DNA of 64,000 nucleotides from Colletotrichum lupini (GCF_023278565.1 NC_064681.1:2914001-2978000); one strand, 5' to 3'; shown: positions 49,344 to 61,463, numbered from the stretch's first letter. Numbers and translations: made by a program. Notes: generated by a model not told the origin, from the sequence alone.

Positions 49344-49423
49344 ATATAGTATTAAAAAGTCGTCTCTTTTATATAGCGAGATACTTTACTAATTTATAAT
49401 AGTAGAATTTAATTATTAATTAG

Positions 49424-49628
49424 TATTAGTATCCCTATTATAAAGTAGTTAGTTCGAACCGTAATTAACGAAGAGATTAATTAAATTATATAAATATTTG
49501 CGTAGTAGGTATAAAAAAGAGGTTCTAACCGTAGGTTAGGTTAGCTATAATAATTATAAATAGGGCCCCTAATTAGCCCCTGCGCAGTCGGCTGTATGCC
49601 GCGGTTAAATTGGACTTCTAATCCGATA
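49424..49628 (-). repeat. Outer 5' LTR of Copia copy 4 (LTR-B)
   Basis: 205 bp, less mutated toward its outer edge (…CCCCTGCGCAGTCGGC…, …TCCGATA), followed by GATCT and unique DNA. Confidence 0.94.
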
Positions 49629-49633
49629 GATCT

Positions 49634-51598
49634 GCTTGTAAGTGCACGTTCACCCCAGAGTTCCACATACAATCTGGCACCTGAATGCAGGTCAGTTGAC
49701 GGATGCACATCAGCGACCGAGGGAGTGGCAAGAGTCAATTCCAGGATGGAATAGGTCATCATGGCTTGTTCACAAATCTCCCAAATGGTGTCAGTCAGTA
49801 TCGGCAACGCAGAATTCGTGTGATCACGTGAGAGGAGACTTCCGGGGATGCAGAGGGGCGAACTGAAGAACTCGGATGAGCATCATCATCAGGTCGAATG
49901 ATTGAAAAGCAACGACACTCCAGTAGTATATGGAGCATATTCGGGTCCGATTGGGCATCGCAGCGCTGTTGTTTCTAGCAAGTTCATCCGCCCGCGAAAA
50001 CGAAGTTCAATTCCTCACTCTCGCAACACTTGCCGGAAAGGAGTCGGACAGAAATAGTGATCTATGTCTTTACCAATAGAGTGAGATGTGCTCGACAAAA
50101 CTGGTAACTGGCGATTTAAGAACCCGCAGAAACTCTGTTCGGTAAAGTTTCGGTGGCGGCGGTGACCGCAGGAGCCGAGGGGTTCACCGAGACCGCCGAA
50201 AACATGTTCACAAAGGCCTCTCGTCTCTGATAAGCTTTCTCCTTGGAGGTTGCTCCGATAGGTGACCCCCATGTCACTGTCAGAGTTCATTCAAGAATCA
50301 GTAGGTCGGCTCCGATAAGTCATCGTCCGGCCGGTTGTGTCGCCCAAAATTCAAAGTCTGAAGGTTATCAAGTATCGTAAGACTTACATCCATAGTTGCA
50401 GGGATGCGTATAGTAAAAAAAACAGCAATCTTGAGGAATGCGCCGACTCGATCAGATATTCTGGGAGTCTGGAGTTTCCGTCAAGCAGCTCACGGGGCCG
50501 AATCACCGTAGTGTCCTAGTCAACCAGTCACTGGATCCGCTACCAATCCAAACACTCCTAATCTACTCATCTTGTCAACCTTTTTCTATATTAAATACGA
50601 CTGCTAAGTTCTGGAGGAAGACATTCAATGTAACGGGTTACAATCTCGAACTCTTGAGCATGATTGCCAAACGAGGAAGCAGATAGCCTAAACATTGCCC
50701 ACCTGTCAAAAGCTTCAGAGTCATAGGCTTACTCTAGAGGTCTCCTCACTGTTACCTAGATGATAGACAAATGACCAGCGCATTCCAATATTTCGCAACT
50801 CTTTAACTGAAACCAATACAATTAAGCCGACCGGTTTAGTGCCCAACATCTCCGTGGCCCCCTCCTATCCACATTTGGGCATGATCCACATAGCACTCTG
50901 TTCCACTATGAGCATTACTTAGTCCGATATTGTGTAGTGGTCAAGTTGATGCCCTCTCATTTATGATTAGCAATTTGAGAGGATAGGCATAGCCCCGAAT
51001 TCGATTGTCGGTTTCGGAAACGTGAACATGCGTATTGCGCGGTTTCGCTTTGGATCAGCATTTTGTTCAGAGCTGGCAATCCAGTCTCGTGCACCTTTTG
51101 CAAATGGGGACTCGCAATACCCTGTTCATTCTTTGTCTCTAATCTGTTTTCGAGTACTTTTCAAAGCTGATGGAGAGGAGATATCTGGTATTTTGGAAAA
51201 CGATATCACGATCCTGCCTTCTGTGAGACGTAGTCTGTTCGGAGTGAATGACTTTAAATATCACTTTCTCCGCCCTTTAATTGATATAGATTAAGCCATC
51301 TCCGGCAAAGATTCTCACAAGTTCCCATCAGTTCATCATGTATTTCCTCTGTGCTCATTCACAGGTCTAAAACTCATAATTCCGGCTTTTCCTGAACCTT
51401 TACTGGGTTTTGCGCCACCAAGATTGGAACAGATGGCCAGTGCTTATGGCTGTTCCATGTCCTGTACGGTCCACACCTCTAGGCTGCCGGACCGCTGCCT
51501 AGCGCGTCCCTGCTTTGCACCCTTGTCAAGCCAGATGAGGATTAGAGGCAAAACCAGCGTACGGAGTCCTACTTCCATCCAAAGAACCAATTCTCTAG
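49634..51598. other. Intergenic region upstream of the F-box gene; no recognised gene
   Basis: About 2 kb of normal-composition DNA. The longest frames (91 codons minus at 50015-50290; 90 codons plus at 51022-51294; 80 codons plus at 51424-51666) show no domain. The last of these overlaps the start of the F-box frame out of phase. The upstream exon and true start of the F-box gene may lie here. Confidence 0.45.
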
Positions 51599-52018
51599 AC
51601 ACTCTTCCGACCTCGACGAATCTTGACTTTCGCGATACCTACGCAACTCAAGGAAATACCCAATGAGATCCTCAATATGATCATCGGGCAACTATTCCGA
51701 CTGAAAAGTCCCAGGGACCCCGCGAATATTCGTGAAGTTCGCAAGCACCTTCTCCCCGCTCGCCTCGTTTGCCGCCGATGGATTTCTATTGCGACTGAAC
51801 ACCTGTATCAAACCCTGGAGCTAGCACACACCGGAATCGTCAACGGCGACGAGACTGGGTTTGAAGGCTGGAACAAGACTCTCGATATCGAAGCCGCCAG
51901 GAATGCTGCTGAACGCGTCATCATCCAGAGCTGCTCCGAGAAATCAAGGCAATTTGGGGACTGGGAAAACTGGAAGAATGGAGAGTATAATGCTTTCACA
52001 TTAGCCATTAAACGGATC
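51599..52018 (+). pseudogene. F-box protein gene, segment 1 (F-box domain), split by Copia copy 5
   Basis: F-box proteins recruit substrates to SCF ubiquitin ligases through Skp1. The frame opens at 51599, just after CTCTAG, a possible 3' splice site, and the F-box runs LKEIPNEILNMIIGQLF...ARLVCRRWISIATEHLYQTL (51647-51818). No in-frame ATG precedes the domain; the first is inside it (51677). The start is therefore either in an upstream exon or misjudged here. After the box come charged residues (ETGFEGWNKTLDIEAARNAAERV) leading into the repeat-like part. The frame meets the Copia insertion exactly at a codon border, and the continuation is 58812-59843. If translated through, the LTR adds two codons and then a stop (52022-52024), leaving little more than the F-box. 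Confidence 0.8.
52014..52018. repeat. 5-bp target-site duplication, left (Copia copy 5)
   Basis: GGATC, repeated at 58807-58811. Confidence 0.94.
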
Positions 52019-52223
52019 TATTAGTATCCCTATTATAGGGTAGTTAGTTCAAACCGTAGTTAACGAAGAGATTAATTAAACTATATAAATATCTACGTAA
52101 TAGGTATAAAAAAGAGGTTCTAACCGTAAGTTAGGCTAGTTATAATAATCGTAAATAGGGCCCTTAATTAGCCCCTGCGCAGTCGGCTATATACCGCGGT
52201 CGAATTAAACTTCTAATCCGATA
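52019..52223 (-). repeat. 3' LTR of Copia copy 5
   Basis: 205 bp, TATTAGTATCCC...TCCGATA on plus, followed by the pyrimidine run that is the element's purine tract on minus. Confidence 0.95.
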
Positions 52224-55200
52224 CTAACTTTCTTTTTTTTTTATCGATTTAACTACTACGGTTAGAGGTATAATTCGACCTCGGGCCCGTTTACTAGGTC
52301 GTCTCCTTTTCCCCCTTTTCTCTACTCTTTTCGTATAACCTATCCCTTTATTCGTATAATAACTTTTTTACTACTTACGAATTACTTTAATCCTTTATTT
52401 AATACTACTTTTATAAAAGCGTTTATAAGGTTATTTTTATTATTAATCTAACGGATCTCGAGTATCTTGCGCCTTTTATACGATTACTTAAGGGCTATAA
52501 TATCGATTATAAGCCTTTTTTCCTTCGTCGTTCTTAATTTAGCGAGGTATTTATATAATAAGTAAAATTCGGTATAGATAACCGTTAGAATAGGTAAAAA
52601 GCTAATTCGATCGGTAATCTTCCTTAGCGTCGTTAAAATTATATAAAAGAGGTTAACGCTATTAACTATACTATAGACCTCTAACGCTAGTACACTTCTC
52701 GTTACCTACCTACTTTTAGTTAACGAGTAATAGATTATATTACTATATATAGTAAATTCGCTCTCGCTTATACTCTCGTTAACTAGGATAATAATATACC
52801 CTAATTGCGAAGTAAGGTCGTTATTATTCGTAAATAACTTATTAACGAAAACGTAGAGCTTACTAATCGTAAGGTCGATTAAGTAATAAACGAGACCTCG
52901 ATCGAGATTTGTTTATTATTACTTAAGCCGCTTATTAAGTACCTCGACGTCCTATTTAGTTAGATCTATAGCTTATATTACCTTAGTATAATTAAACGTT
53001 ATTTTAAATTAATAAATACTTATAATATATACCCCTCGCGCGAGCTTAGCTTTATACTACTTTTTAACGTTAGTTATATTTAGATTAATAAAGTTAATCT
53101 TCTCGCCCTACCCCTTTTATTAAAAAATAATAGTTTCCTTTTTAATTATAAGAATCCCGCTATTAAATACTAAGGGGGTGTTTATTATAAGGACCTCTTT
53201 TAGCTTTGTTACGAAGCCCGCTTTTTAAAGCTCCTTATCCTCTATCTTTATAAAATTAATATCGGATAGGCCTAATATATCGTCGGTTTATATTCTAACG
53301 ATCTTAAATTAGTTACTTTCGTACTCCGCGACTAGTAAGTACGGGTCGTACGTAAAGGTAATTATTAATAGTTAATTAATATAAAAATCGTAATAAGTAG
53401 CTTATTAATAAGTACCCGATTTTGCGAGCCTATATAGTAGCTTAAGCACTTTAATAATCGTGCTTTTTAAGTACTTACTAGCTATTTCCTTTAGTAAATA
53501 GGCTAGGATTTTCCTTATGAGCCCTATAGCCGATTAGGTATAGGCCTAGGTAATATTACGGCTCTAAATCTCATATCCCTTCTTCCGTAATAATACTATT
53601 AGTACTATTATTAATCGTTAGCTATAGCGCTATATAATAGGCAATTATATAAGTAGCGTCGCCTTTTTAATATCGCCGTATCCCTAAATTATATATTTAG
53701 ACTTCTCGTACGGCTAGGGTATTCCTTTCCCTTTAATCTTACAAACTATTCGTAATTTAAATATATAGAGGTTTATATATTTTTCTAAGTCGTATAGGAT
53801 AAATCGATAGACCCCTCGATTACAAAAAGTGTCTATTTTAATAAAATCTAATCCCTTATACGGCTTTTTAGTAGTTATAATTACGCCTTCTTTATATAGT
53901 TTAACTACTAGCTCGAAATCGGCTTTTTTTTACTATATAAAAGGTATTAATTACCTTGTTATTAGTAATAAATTGCCGCGTTAGGGCTTGCCGTTGTTGT
54001 CTTTTACGACGTCTTACCGGTAGTGTTAATACCTTTTTAATAATTTCCTCTTCCTCGTCGTTTATTAGTATTACTACGACGATTTCGTTAAAGATAATTT
54101 CCTATACCTCTACTACGGGTTATATAGTTTCCCCTAGCTCTTTTTCTTTTTATAAGTTAGAAATTACCTCGTTAGGATCTATATAGTATAATTTAACTAC
54201 CGTAATTAATACTTCGAGTAACTAGTCGCGATCTCTCGTAACTATATAAAAGCGCTCGTTAACGAAAATTAACTTATATAGCCTAGCCTATTATTAAGTA
54301 ATTTCGCGCTATACTCGTATATCCGAATTTAGTAATATATTTAGATTATCCCCTATATTAGGCCTATTATACGTAGTAATTACCTCGTTAACTTACCTTT
54401 TTATACTTACTTCGCGCAGTGCCCATATTACTTTTTTAATTACTTAGGCTCGTTAGCTTATGCTTAATAATAGTAATAAAGCTAAGGTCGTTCTTAAATA
54501 TGCTCTAAATACTAATAGCGTTAGTATAAGTCCGTTAGGCCCTATAGTATCGTTATAGTATTTAAGTACTATCTAGAGGCATTCGTTATTAATAAAATCC
54601 GGATTTTCCTCTTTAATAATTCTGAACGCCCTTTTTAACTACTAATATACCCTCTCTACTTTTCTAATACTATAGTGCGCTTTAATAAGTACGACTTTTA
54701 ACTATATACTATAGGCCGTCGTATTATCCCTAAATTCTATTAACTTAAAGCTAGTACTAGCGTCGGTTTTAATACTATCTAGCGGTCCTTAGTATATATC
54801 GATCTAGCCTTTTTATAGGGCTACCTATACTATCTTTACTTATAAATCCCGGAGGAATTGCCCTACTTAGAAGGATATAGCTACGTCGATTATATATAGT
54901 ACTAGCCGACTATTTAAGTAGAAGATATTAACGACGATTTCCTAATTAAAGTTAAGCTTATTACGCAGTTTAAACTTAAATCTGCGTAGGCTTTACGTAT
55001 TTATTTAATATTAGTAATATACTTTTATTAACTACTCTAGCGCCCCTATTTCGATATTATTATTACTTAATTACTTTAAGAAGTTATATAGCCTCGTAAC
55101 TAACGGGTGCCCAAATTTCTAGTATAATTTTCTAAGCTTACTTTCCGTTAGGTAATTAATTAACTTCGTATCGTTAATAAGCTTTATAAACGCATGCCCC

Positions 55201-58200
55201 TATCGTCGTTTAACTACCTCGAAGTACTTATTACTAAAGATTCTGTTCCTCGTATTATCGAATATAATACCTAGTTAATCTATATTTTTTAAATATAAGA
55301 AAAATAGGGTATTAATAAGTAAAATATAAAAAGTTATCGTTCCGAAGTACGTCTTTATTTCTATTATACTTAGGGCGACGATTTCCTTACCTAAGCTAAA
55401 ACTAATCCTCGTAATACCCGCCGTCGACGTATTAAGCGTTATTAGTGCGATCTTTTATAGCGCCTAGAATTACCCTTTTCTTTTAGTTAATTATTATAAT
55501 ACCCTAGTATTTAGGATAATTTTATAAAAGTTATTTAGGCCGTACTTTTCGCTCGCGTAGAATACTTATACGAGCTTAGTATTTAAAGGATCTAAGTAGT
55601 ATAAAAAGGACCCCTCTAGCTACCCCTAGATTTACTTAGTACTATATTCCTTTTCTTTAAATATTAAGAAAGATAGCGTCTTCTCCTTAATTATTAAGAA
55701 AATAGACTTCGGCCATATTAAATTTGCCCTTTCGGCCGCCTTTATATTTATTATCTAAGGGACCTTCCCTTACTATTTATAAATAAAAGCCTACTTATTA
55801 AGAACTTTTACTACCCTCTATTCGTTTAACCTCGTATATTCTCTAGAGGCTAACGGGGTAAAAAAAGAGTAGTTAATATCGTTAATTTCGTTATAATCTA
55901 ATTCGTTAATATAAGGGCTAAGATCTTTTTTATTTTCTAAATTTCTTATAGGAGGTATATACTTTAGGCCGCTACTTTAGCTACCGTCGCTAGGTTCCGT
56001 ACCCTTAGATTTACTTTTATATATAACGAGGAATTAGTTAAACCGACGAGGGCTAGTTTTACTATTTATTACCCTCGACTTTCTATACTATTCGTACAAT
56101 TTAGCACGCTCTTCTTTAGAGTAGTTATTTAACTAATATTTATCCTTTTTATAAATATAATATTACCTTTTTTATTACCCTGCCCGTAAGTTAAATCTCT
56201 ACTTATTTAACAAATCTAAGCCTCCTTACTAGTAATTGCTATATCTAGCCTTTTTTCTTTTTTTATTATATATTCAATCGACTTAATATTATTTATAAGG
56301 GCCGTCGTACGCTTAGAAATAAGTTTAGCGCAGCATTCTCGCTTTAATATTAAAGCTAGATCTTAGCTTCGAGTAGAGCGTCTTATAGTCTTCGGGTACT
56401 TAGTATAAGGTAATTTTTACCTCTAGTATATGCTAAACTATAGTATAAAGATATTTAACTTTCCGCTCGTTTATCCCCTTATTTAGCTAGGTTTTCGCTA
56501 GCTTATTAATTCGATTAATAAGGTTTTTAAAGATCTCTACTCGCGATTTACCCTCTATTATCCTAGCTATAAATATATAAAAAATCGCTTATAGCTTAAA
56601 TAGGAGCTCTAGGTTCTTATTATAGGTCTCGAAGCGGCTTCGGATTACGTTAATTATATTAAAAAAGTCGTTTCGATCGAGATTACGCACCGCTTCGTAG
56701 TAATAATTAGAGGCTTTATTTATAAATACGATATTAATTACCGAATAATATTAGTGTTCCCTAATTCCGACTTTTTCGTAATAATTATAAAATATCGTTA
56801 GGGATTTTTATAAGACCTTATACTTCCCCCCAGAGTACAATTTCTCTTTTAAGAAGATCTTTTTAAGGTTTATAAATTGCTTTATATTCGCTATTAGATT
56901 TTTAATATCTATATACGATCCCTACGTTACTGCGTACTATTAATAACTTCGGGTTATCTACCTCCTTTCTTATTAACTAATTAGTACCGAATTTCGTATT
57001 AGTAGCAGTAACGAGTTATAAATCGAAATAGGCAGAATTATCGATTATCGTACTTTTAGTACTATATTTTGCCCCAGTATATCCTTTTATAACGACAGAT
57101 TTCTGTTAGTAATTATAGGGAGGAAATCTAGGTCGTTTACCCTTTTTTTAAATTCGTTAAAGTAATTATACGCTCTATCGACCTATACCTAGTTCTATAG
57201 CACGAATTCCTCCTCTATAATTATCGCTATTAGTATTTTATATAGCTCTTATAATTATAATTACGTTAATAATAACCCTCGCCCGTAAAGGAATTTATTA
57301 ACTACTTTCGTAATTCCTAGGCTTGTGCTCGCGAACTATTTATTTAGTTAGTAACTAAGGTCGTCTACGATCTCGTAAAATAGGGGTTGCCCCTATAGCC
57401 CCTTTTTCTTATAAACCTTAGTTAAATAAATTAATACTGCATTAATTTACTTACTATTAAGCTAATCCGCGATTCTATATATTTACGTCCTCTAATAATC
57501 CGGGTTAATATTTACTTACTTATAAGGGATTAAGATTCTATTTAGGATCGGGTTTCGTCCTCTTCTTTTTTACCCTAACTTGCTAAGGGGCGTACTTTAG
57601 TTTATACTTATATTAGTAGTCGCTAGCGTATTTAATTTTAATAAGGATATATCTAATCCGCGCGCTAGTTATAGTAAATCCGTACTTTTACTACTTAACG
57701 AATTTATTAAGGTCTAAGAGATTCCTACTTCCTCTCGCTATCTCGCTACTACTCTCGTTTTTACTATTTCTAACGATTACTATTACCCTTTTAAATCGCT
57801 AGCTATCGTACTTATTAAGATCCTCTTTTTTATTTAGTAAAAAAGGGTAGGTTTTAGTAGTTCTTTTTAATAATAGTAGTAGCAGACGTTTATATTACTA
57901 TAAGAAGATATAGTAATTAGTCTCGGGATCTTTACTAGTTACCGATTTCCGCTATCCCGTATACTCCTCTAGGGCGGTATTCCGTAAGAATAGTTAAAAA
58001 TAGACGCCGGGCGGCTCGTAGAAGAGCTATATAGGCTATTAGGAACCGTATGGGCCGTTAAGTACGGTTAACGAAGTTAAGCCCTCTTTCTTATAAGATC
58101 GTATATTTCGAGGAAATTACTAAAAATGCCTATTTATTACTCGTACGTAGTAGAGTTAAATACCTTAGAAATCTTATCTTTTATAGCCTCTTAGTACCCT

Positions 58201-58601
58201 ATTTTATATCTTTTAAGTAGTCTTTTTCGTAGCTTAATTACGGTTAGGTAATTATCGCTTACTAGCGATCCCTTTTATTATTTAGTTAATTTCCAATCGC
58301 AGGCTAGCTATAGAAAAGTCGTTTAATAAAAAAGCTACTTAGGGCGACGGTAAAAGGCTAGTTACTTAAGTAGTTCCGTTAATTAACGTAGTTTAATATA
58401 ATAAACGTCGACCTCTCGTAAATAATAAAGGGCTATAATTACTTAATTCCGTACGGTATTCGAGAATTACCTCCTTTTTCGTCTACTTCCGTAAGGTTAA
58501 TTAATACAAATCTCCTATCCCGTACGGTATTAAGAAGTCGTCTCTTTTATATAGCAAAATACCTTACTAATTTACGATAATAAAATTTAATTACTAATTA
58601 G

Positions 58602-58806
58602 TATTAATATTCTTATTATAAAGTAGTTAGTTCGAACCGTAGTTAATAAAGAGATTAATTAAACTATATAAATATCTGCGTAATAAGTATAAAAAGGAGG
58701 TTCTAACTATAGGTTAGGCTGGCTACGATAATCGTAAATAGGGCCCCTAATTGGCCCCTGCGCAGTCGGCTATATGCCGCGGTCGAATTAGACTTCCAAT
58801 CCGACA
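58602..58806 (-). repeat. 5' LTR of Copia copy 5
   Basis: 205 bp. The outer ~70 bp is nearly unmutated and ends TCCGACA with an intact CA; GGATC follows. Confidence 0.95.
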
Positions 58807-58811
58807 GGATC

Positions 58812-59843
58812 AAACAGTTGCCAAACATCAGAGCTATCGAACTGCACTTCAGCGAGAAATGCAAAGGCCGGTGGTCCAATCTTCACAACCCGTGGAACGA
58901 CGTTGAGCCTAGCGAGACCCGACTAGACACACTCAAGGCAGTTTTCGAGGCCATTCGGGAACGTGCAGTTCAGCCTAATACCGAAGTCAGCACAATTCAG
59001 TCCTTGACGATTCGTAACCTCCAAAACATCCCGCATCAAGAATTCGTCAACTCTGGTCTTTTCAAAGACGTCGCCAAGGACATCGATCGTCTTCACCTGT
59101 TGATTACAGATGAGTATAATGAACACGGCCCAGACCGCGACATATTCATGGAAGAGCGCCTGGAGTTTGAGAGCCATCTGCAGCGACAGTTTCTTCCTTG
59201 CTTCGCGGCCAATCTCACCGCTCTGACCTTGAACTTCCACAAGTGTTGGGGCACCATGCCGGGATACTTCGACGGGGCAGGCCTAGTGTTCCCTCGCCTA
59301 AAGACGCTGAATCTGGGAAACTTTGTCATCAGCAACAACCGTCATTTTGACTGGGTTCTCTCACAGAAATCGCTTGAAACTTTGCGTCTGGACAGCTGTC
59401 GTATTGTTTCTCACATTCAGGTTGACACCGAGGAAACCAAGGAGTGGGATCTTCACAGGGAAGATTGGCAGCGTCTGCCCAAAGGCTCGTACGGCATATT
59501 TTATGACAATGCCGAACTCTACAGGTTCGATGGCACGTGGGAGTCTACTTTCGATAAGATCCGGAACAACCTTCCCCACCTCAAGGACTTTCTCTTTGAT
59601 AGGCAGTCTTACAGACTTCACTTTCTCCATCCTACGAGGATCGGCACCGTGCTGCACCCGAGTCGATACATCAACTTCGACGCAGGAACCGGTCCTAGTC
59701 CATGGTTGACTTCAGATAGTGAGACTGGTGAGATGTACTTTGGAGATTACGAGTGTTCTATGAACCGTTCCGAAGAAACAAAGCAGGGCGACGCCAGAGC
59801 GTTCAGAGATCTTCTCAGTGCCTGCCATGAGAGGCATGAGTAG
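58812..59843 (+). pseudogene. F-box protein gene, segment 2 (C-terminal, LRR-like)
   Basis: 344 codons including the TAG stop (59841-59843), in frame with segment 1 when copy 5 and one GGATC are removed. From 51623 the joined frame would be 475 residues. The text is typical of fungal F-box/LRR-like proteins: IKQLPNIRAIELHF opening, FLPCFAANLTALTLNFHKCW, VFPRLKTLNLGNFVI, SLETLRLDSCRI, then a Trp/Asp-rich end. These are spaced leucine-rich strands, not canonical repeats. There is no RIP damage. No ATG precedes the segment within unique DNA. The gene is convergent with the next one (244 bp between the stops). The substrate is unknown. Confidence 0.85.
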
Positions 59844-60087
59844 TGTAAGGTAGAAGTGACGGCGGGGCGGTACCTACCTTACATCGTGCTGAATTTAGAG
59901 CAGACAACAGATGCAACAAATTGGAAGGATCACATGAAGCCTTAAAACTTTCCATAGCGTACCTAGATTGTTCTGGGTTACAAGACTCTAAGTGCTGTCC
60001 TTTTTCGATCCAAATACACGCTGTTACATATGCAGAAGCAAAATTTGCAACATGAATTGCATGTTGTCACAAACCCCACCATCTAGC

Positions 60088-61387
60088 TTAGCTGTACCAA
60101 ACAACATTGGCCGGTCCCGATGCCAATGCCAGGTGCGCGACAGCTGCCGCAGTCGTGGATGAGCCAGTAGCGTCGATCTTCCATACTTCTAGGAAGTTAG
60201 AGCCGCTGTCCGTAATGGCAAAGTAATCCTCGCTGAACTTGGCGGGGGAGACGGCATTAGCGGAGCCACCGCTGTTCGTAGTGGGAGTGAGGAACAGCTG
60301 CTCGGTAATGGCACCGGTGGTGCTGTCGAGAGAAAAAGCGGAAACGTAGCCCGGAACACCAACGGTGCGGGAGCGGGTGGCAGCAATGAGGTACTTGGGT
60401 GCAGTGGCGCTGGCGTTGCTGCTGGGAATGGAGAACATGACTTCGTCGGCCCAGTAGGACGACGTGTTGGTGTATCCTGAAAAAATGTTACTCATTGGCT
60501 CCAACAATACTTTTTCTTTAGCACATACCTGAGGGCAAGAGAGAGTAGGTGGTGTTGGTGAAAGTCAGCTTGCCGGTAGTCGTGTCGCGCTTGTAAGACG
60601 CGATGGAATTGGCCTCCTCATAGACGACATAGACCCAGTTGCCATTGGGGTGCACAGTCAAGTGTCTGGGGTTGGATCCCTCGGCTGCGGCAAGGTACTG
60701 AACTTCTGTGACCTCTCCAGTGGTGTTGTCATAGGAGTGTGCCCAGACGGCGTTGCCCATGTCATCGGCGGAGTAGATGAAATCGTTGTTAGGGCTCATC
60801 CATGTTCCGTGGACACCTCCGGCGCTGTCATATGTGACATTCGCAGTGGCCTCCTGAAGCACACCAGCGTCATCGACGGTGATGGCCAGGCTTGAGCAGC
60901 CACCTCCATAGGGAGTCCCGAAAACAGTGTAGGGAGAGGCAGAGGAAGACGTGATGTAGTTGGCGTTGCTACCTATTCACTGTAAGCAACATGCTCATCT
61001 CAAGATATTCCACTTCGGGGGTGCTCACAGTCTGAAGACAAGCTGACGTTGCTGCTGTATGTCAAGCTGAGGTCGTCTGTGATGGCGTAGCTCTGAAAGT
61101 AGCCAGTCGTACCGACATACAGGTTCTTCAGGCGGGACTATCGTCAAATTGTCAGCATCCAGCCTGGTTGTCGCATTCTCAGGCATTCTTACATCGATGT
61201 GAATCCACTTGGAGCCCGAGCTCGCGTCTGTGCTGATATTGTTCTTCAAAGTGAGCGACTCTGTCTGGTCATCGAATTCGACACCGACAATAGTGCTGCC
61301 AGAAAAGAAGCCCGAGAAGAAGTAATGACTGTCGGCTAGAGCCGGAGCAGCGGCTGCCGCGACCGAAAGTAATTGGAACGAGCGCAT
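60088..61387 (-). CDS. Secreted 3-carboxy-cis,cis-muconate cyclase-like protein (lactonase-type beta-propeller)
   Basis: Four exons on minus, 378 residues: 61387-61193, 61137-61029, 60972-60529, 60476-60088. Introns are 52-56 nt, all GT-AG, and the phases agree. Residues 1-18 (MRSFQLLSVAAAAAPALA) are a signal peptide with a likely cut before DSHYFF. The rest is the 7-bladed propeller of the lactonase / 3-carboxymuconate lactonizing enzyme family: FFSGFFSGSTIVGVEFDD, LKNLYVGTTGYFQSYAITDD, GTPYGGGCSSLAI, GGVHGTWMSPNNDFIYSADD, NPRHLTVHPNGNWVYVVYEE, and an ending with ASGPANVVW. The enzyme family lactonises carboxymuconate in the protocatechuate branch of aromatic breakdown. The classical enzyme is intracellular, so a secreted relative may act on another lactone or sugar acid. 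Length fits the family. Upstream at 61464-61474 lies a TATA-like element. It converges with the F-box gene. Confidence 0.92.
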
Positions 61388-61463
61388 GTTGTTGGGCTTT
61401 GGCAGATCTGCAGATGGGATGAACAGGCATGGAAAGGCAACTACAGACGAGACTGGTACTTGG

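Larger units (their letters stand above)
41922..49628 (-). mobile_element. Ty1/copia LTR retrotransposon, copy 4, with an extra LTR at its 5' end
   Basis: 7707 bp on minus: 3' LTR 41922-42126, interior, LTR 49138-49343, an 80-bp second piece of leader 49344-49423, and a second 5' LTR 49424-49628. The target duplication (AATCT/GATCT) fits the outermost LTRs, so the extra LTR and leader belong to this locus, not to a separate neighbouring insertion. Very heavily RIP-mutated. It carries the long leader segment at about 47.86-48.28 kb. The protein order is the same as in copy 1 but is readable only as fragments. Confidence 0.95.
52019..58806 (-). mobile_element. Ty1/copia LTR retrotransposon, copy 5, inside the F-box gene
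   Basis: 6788 bp on minus with 205-bp LTRs and perfect GGATC duplications. Same gene order as copy 1. RIP level is intermediate, similar to copy 2. It keeps a relatively GC-rich stretch of leader (about 57965-58110) seen mutated in copies 3 and 4. It lacks roughly 500 bp of leader/gag-proximal sequence that the other copies have (junction near 58288), which explains its shorter length. Confidence 0.97.

Noticed and set aside
50015..50290. 91-codon open frame on minus
   Set aside because: No domain or splice context; nothing beyond length supports it.
2345..58806. Idea that the AT-rich blocks are a centromere or mitochondrial DNA insertions
   Set aside because: Each block is a single transposon with defined ends, target duplications and element protein remnants, separated by unique genes; composition is explained by RIP.
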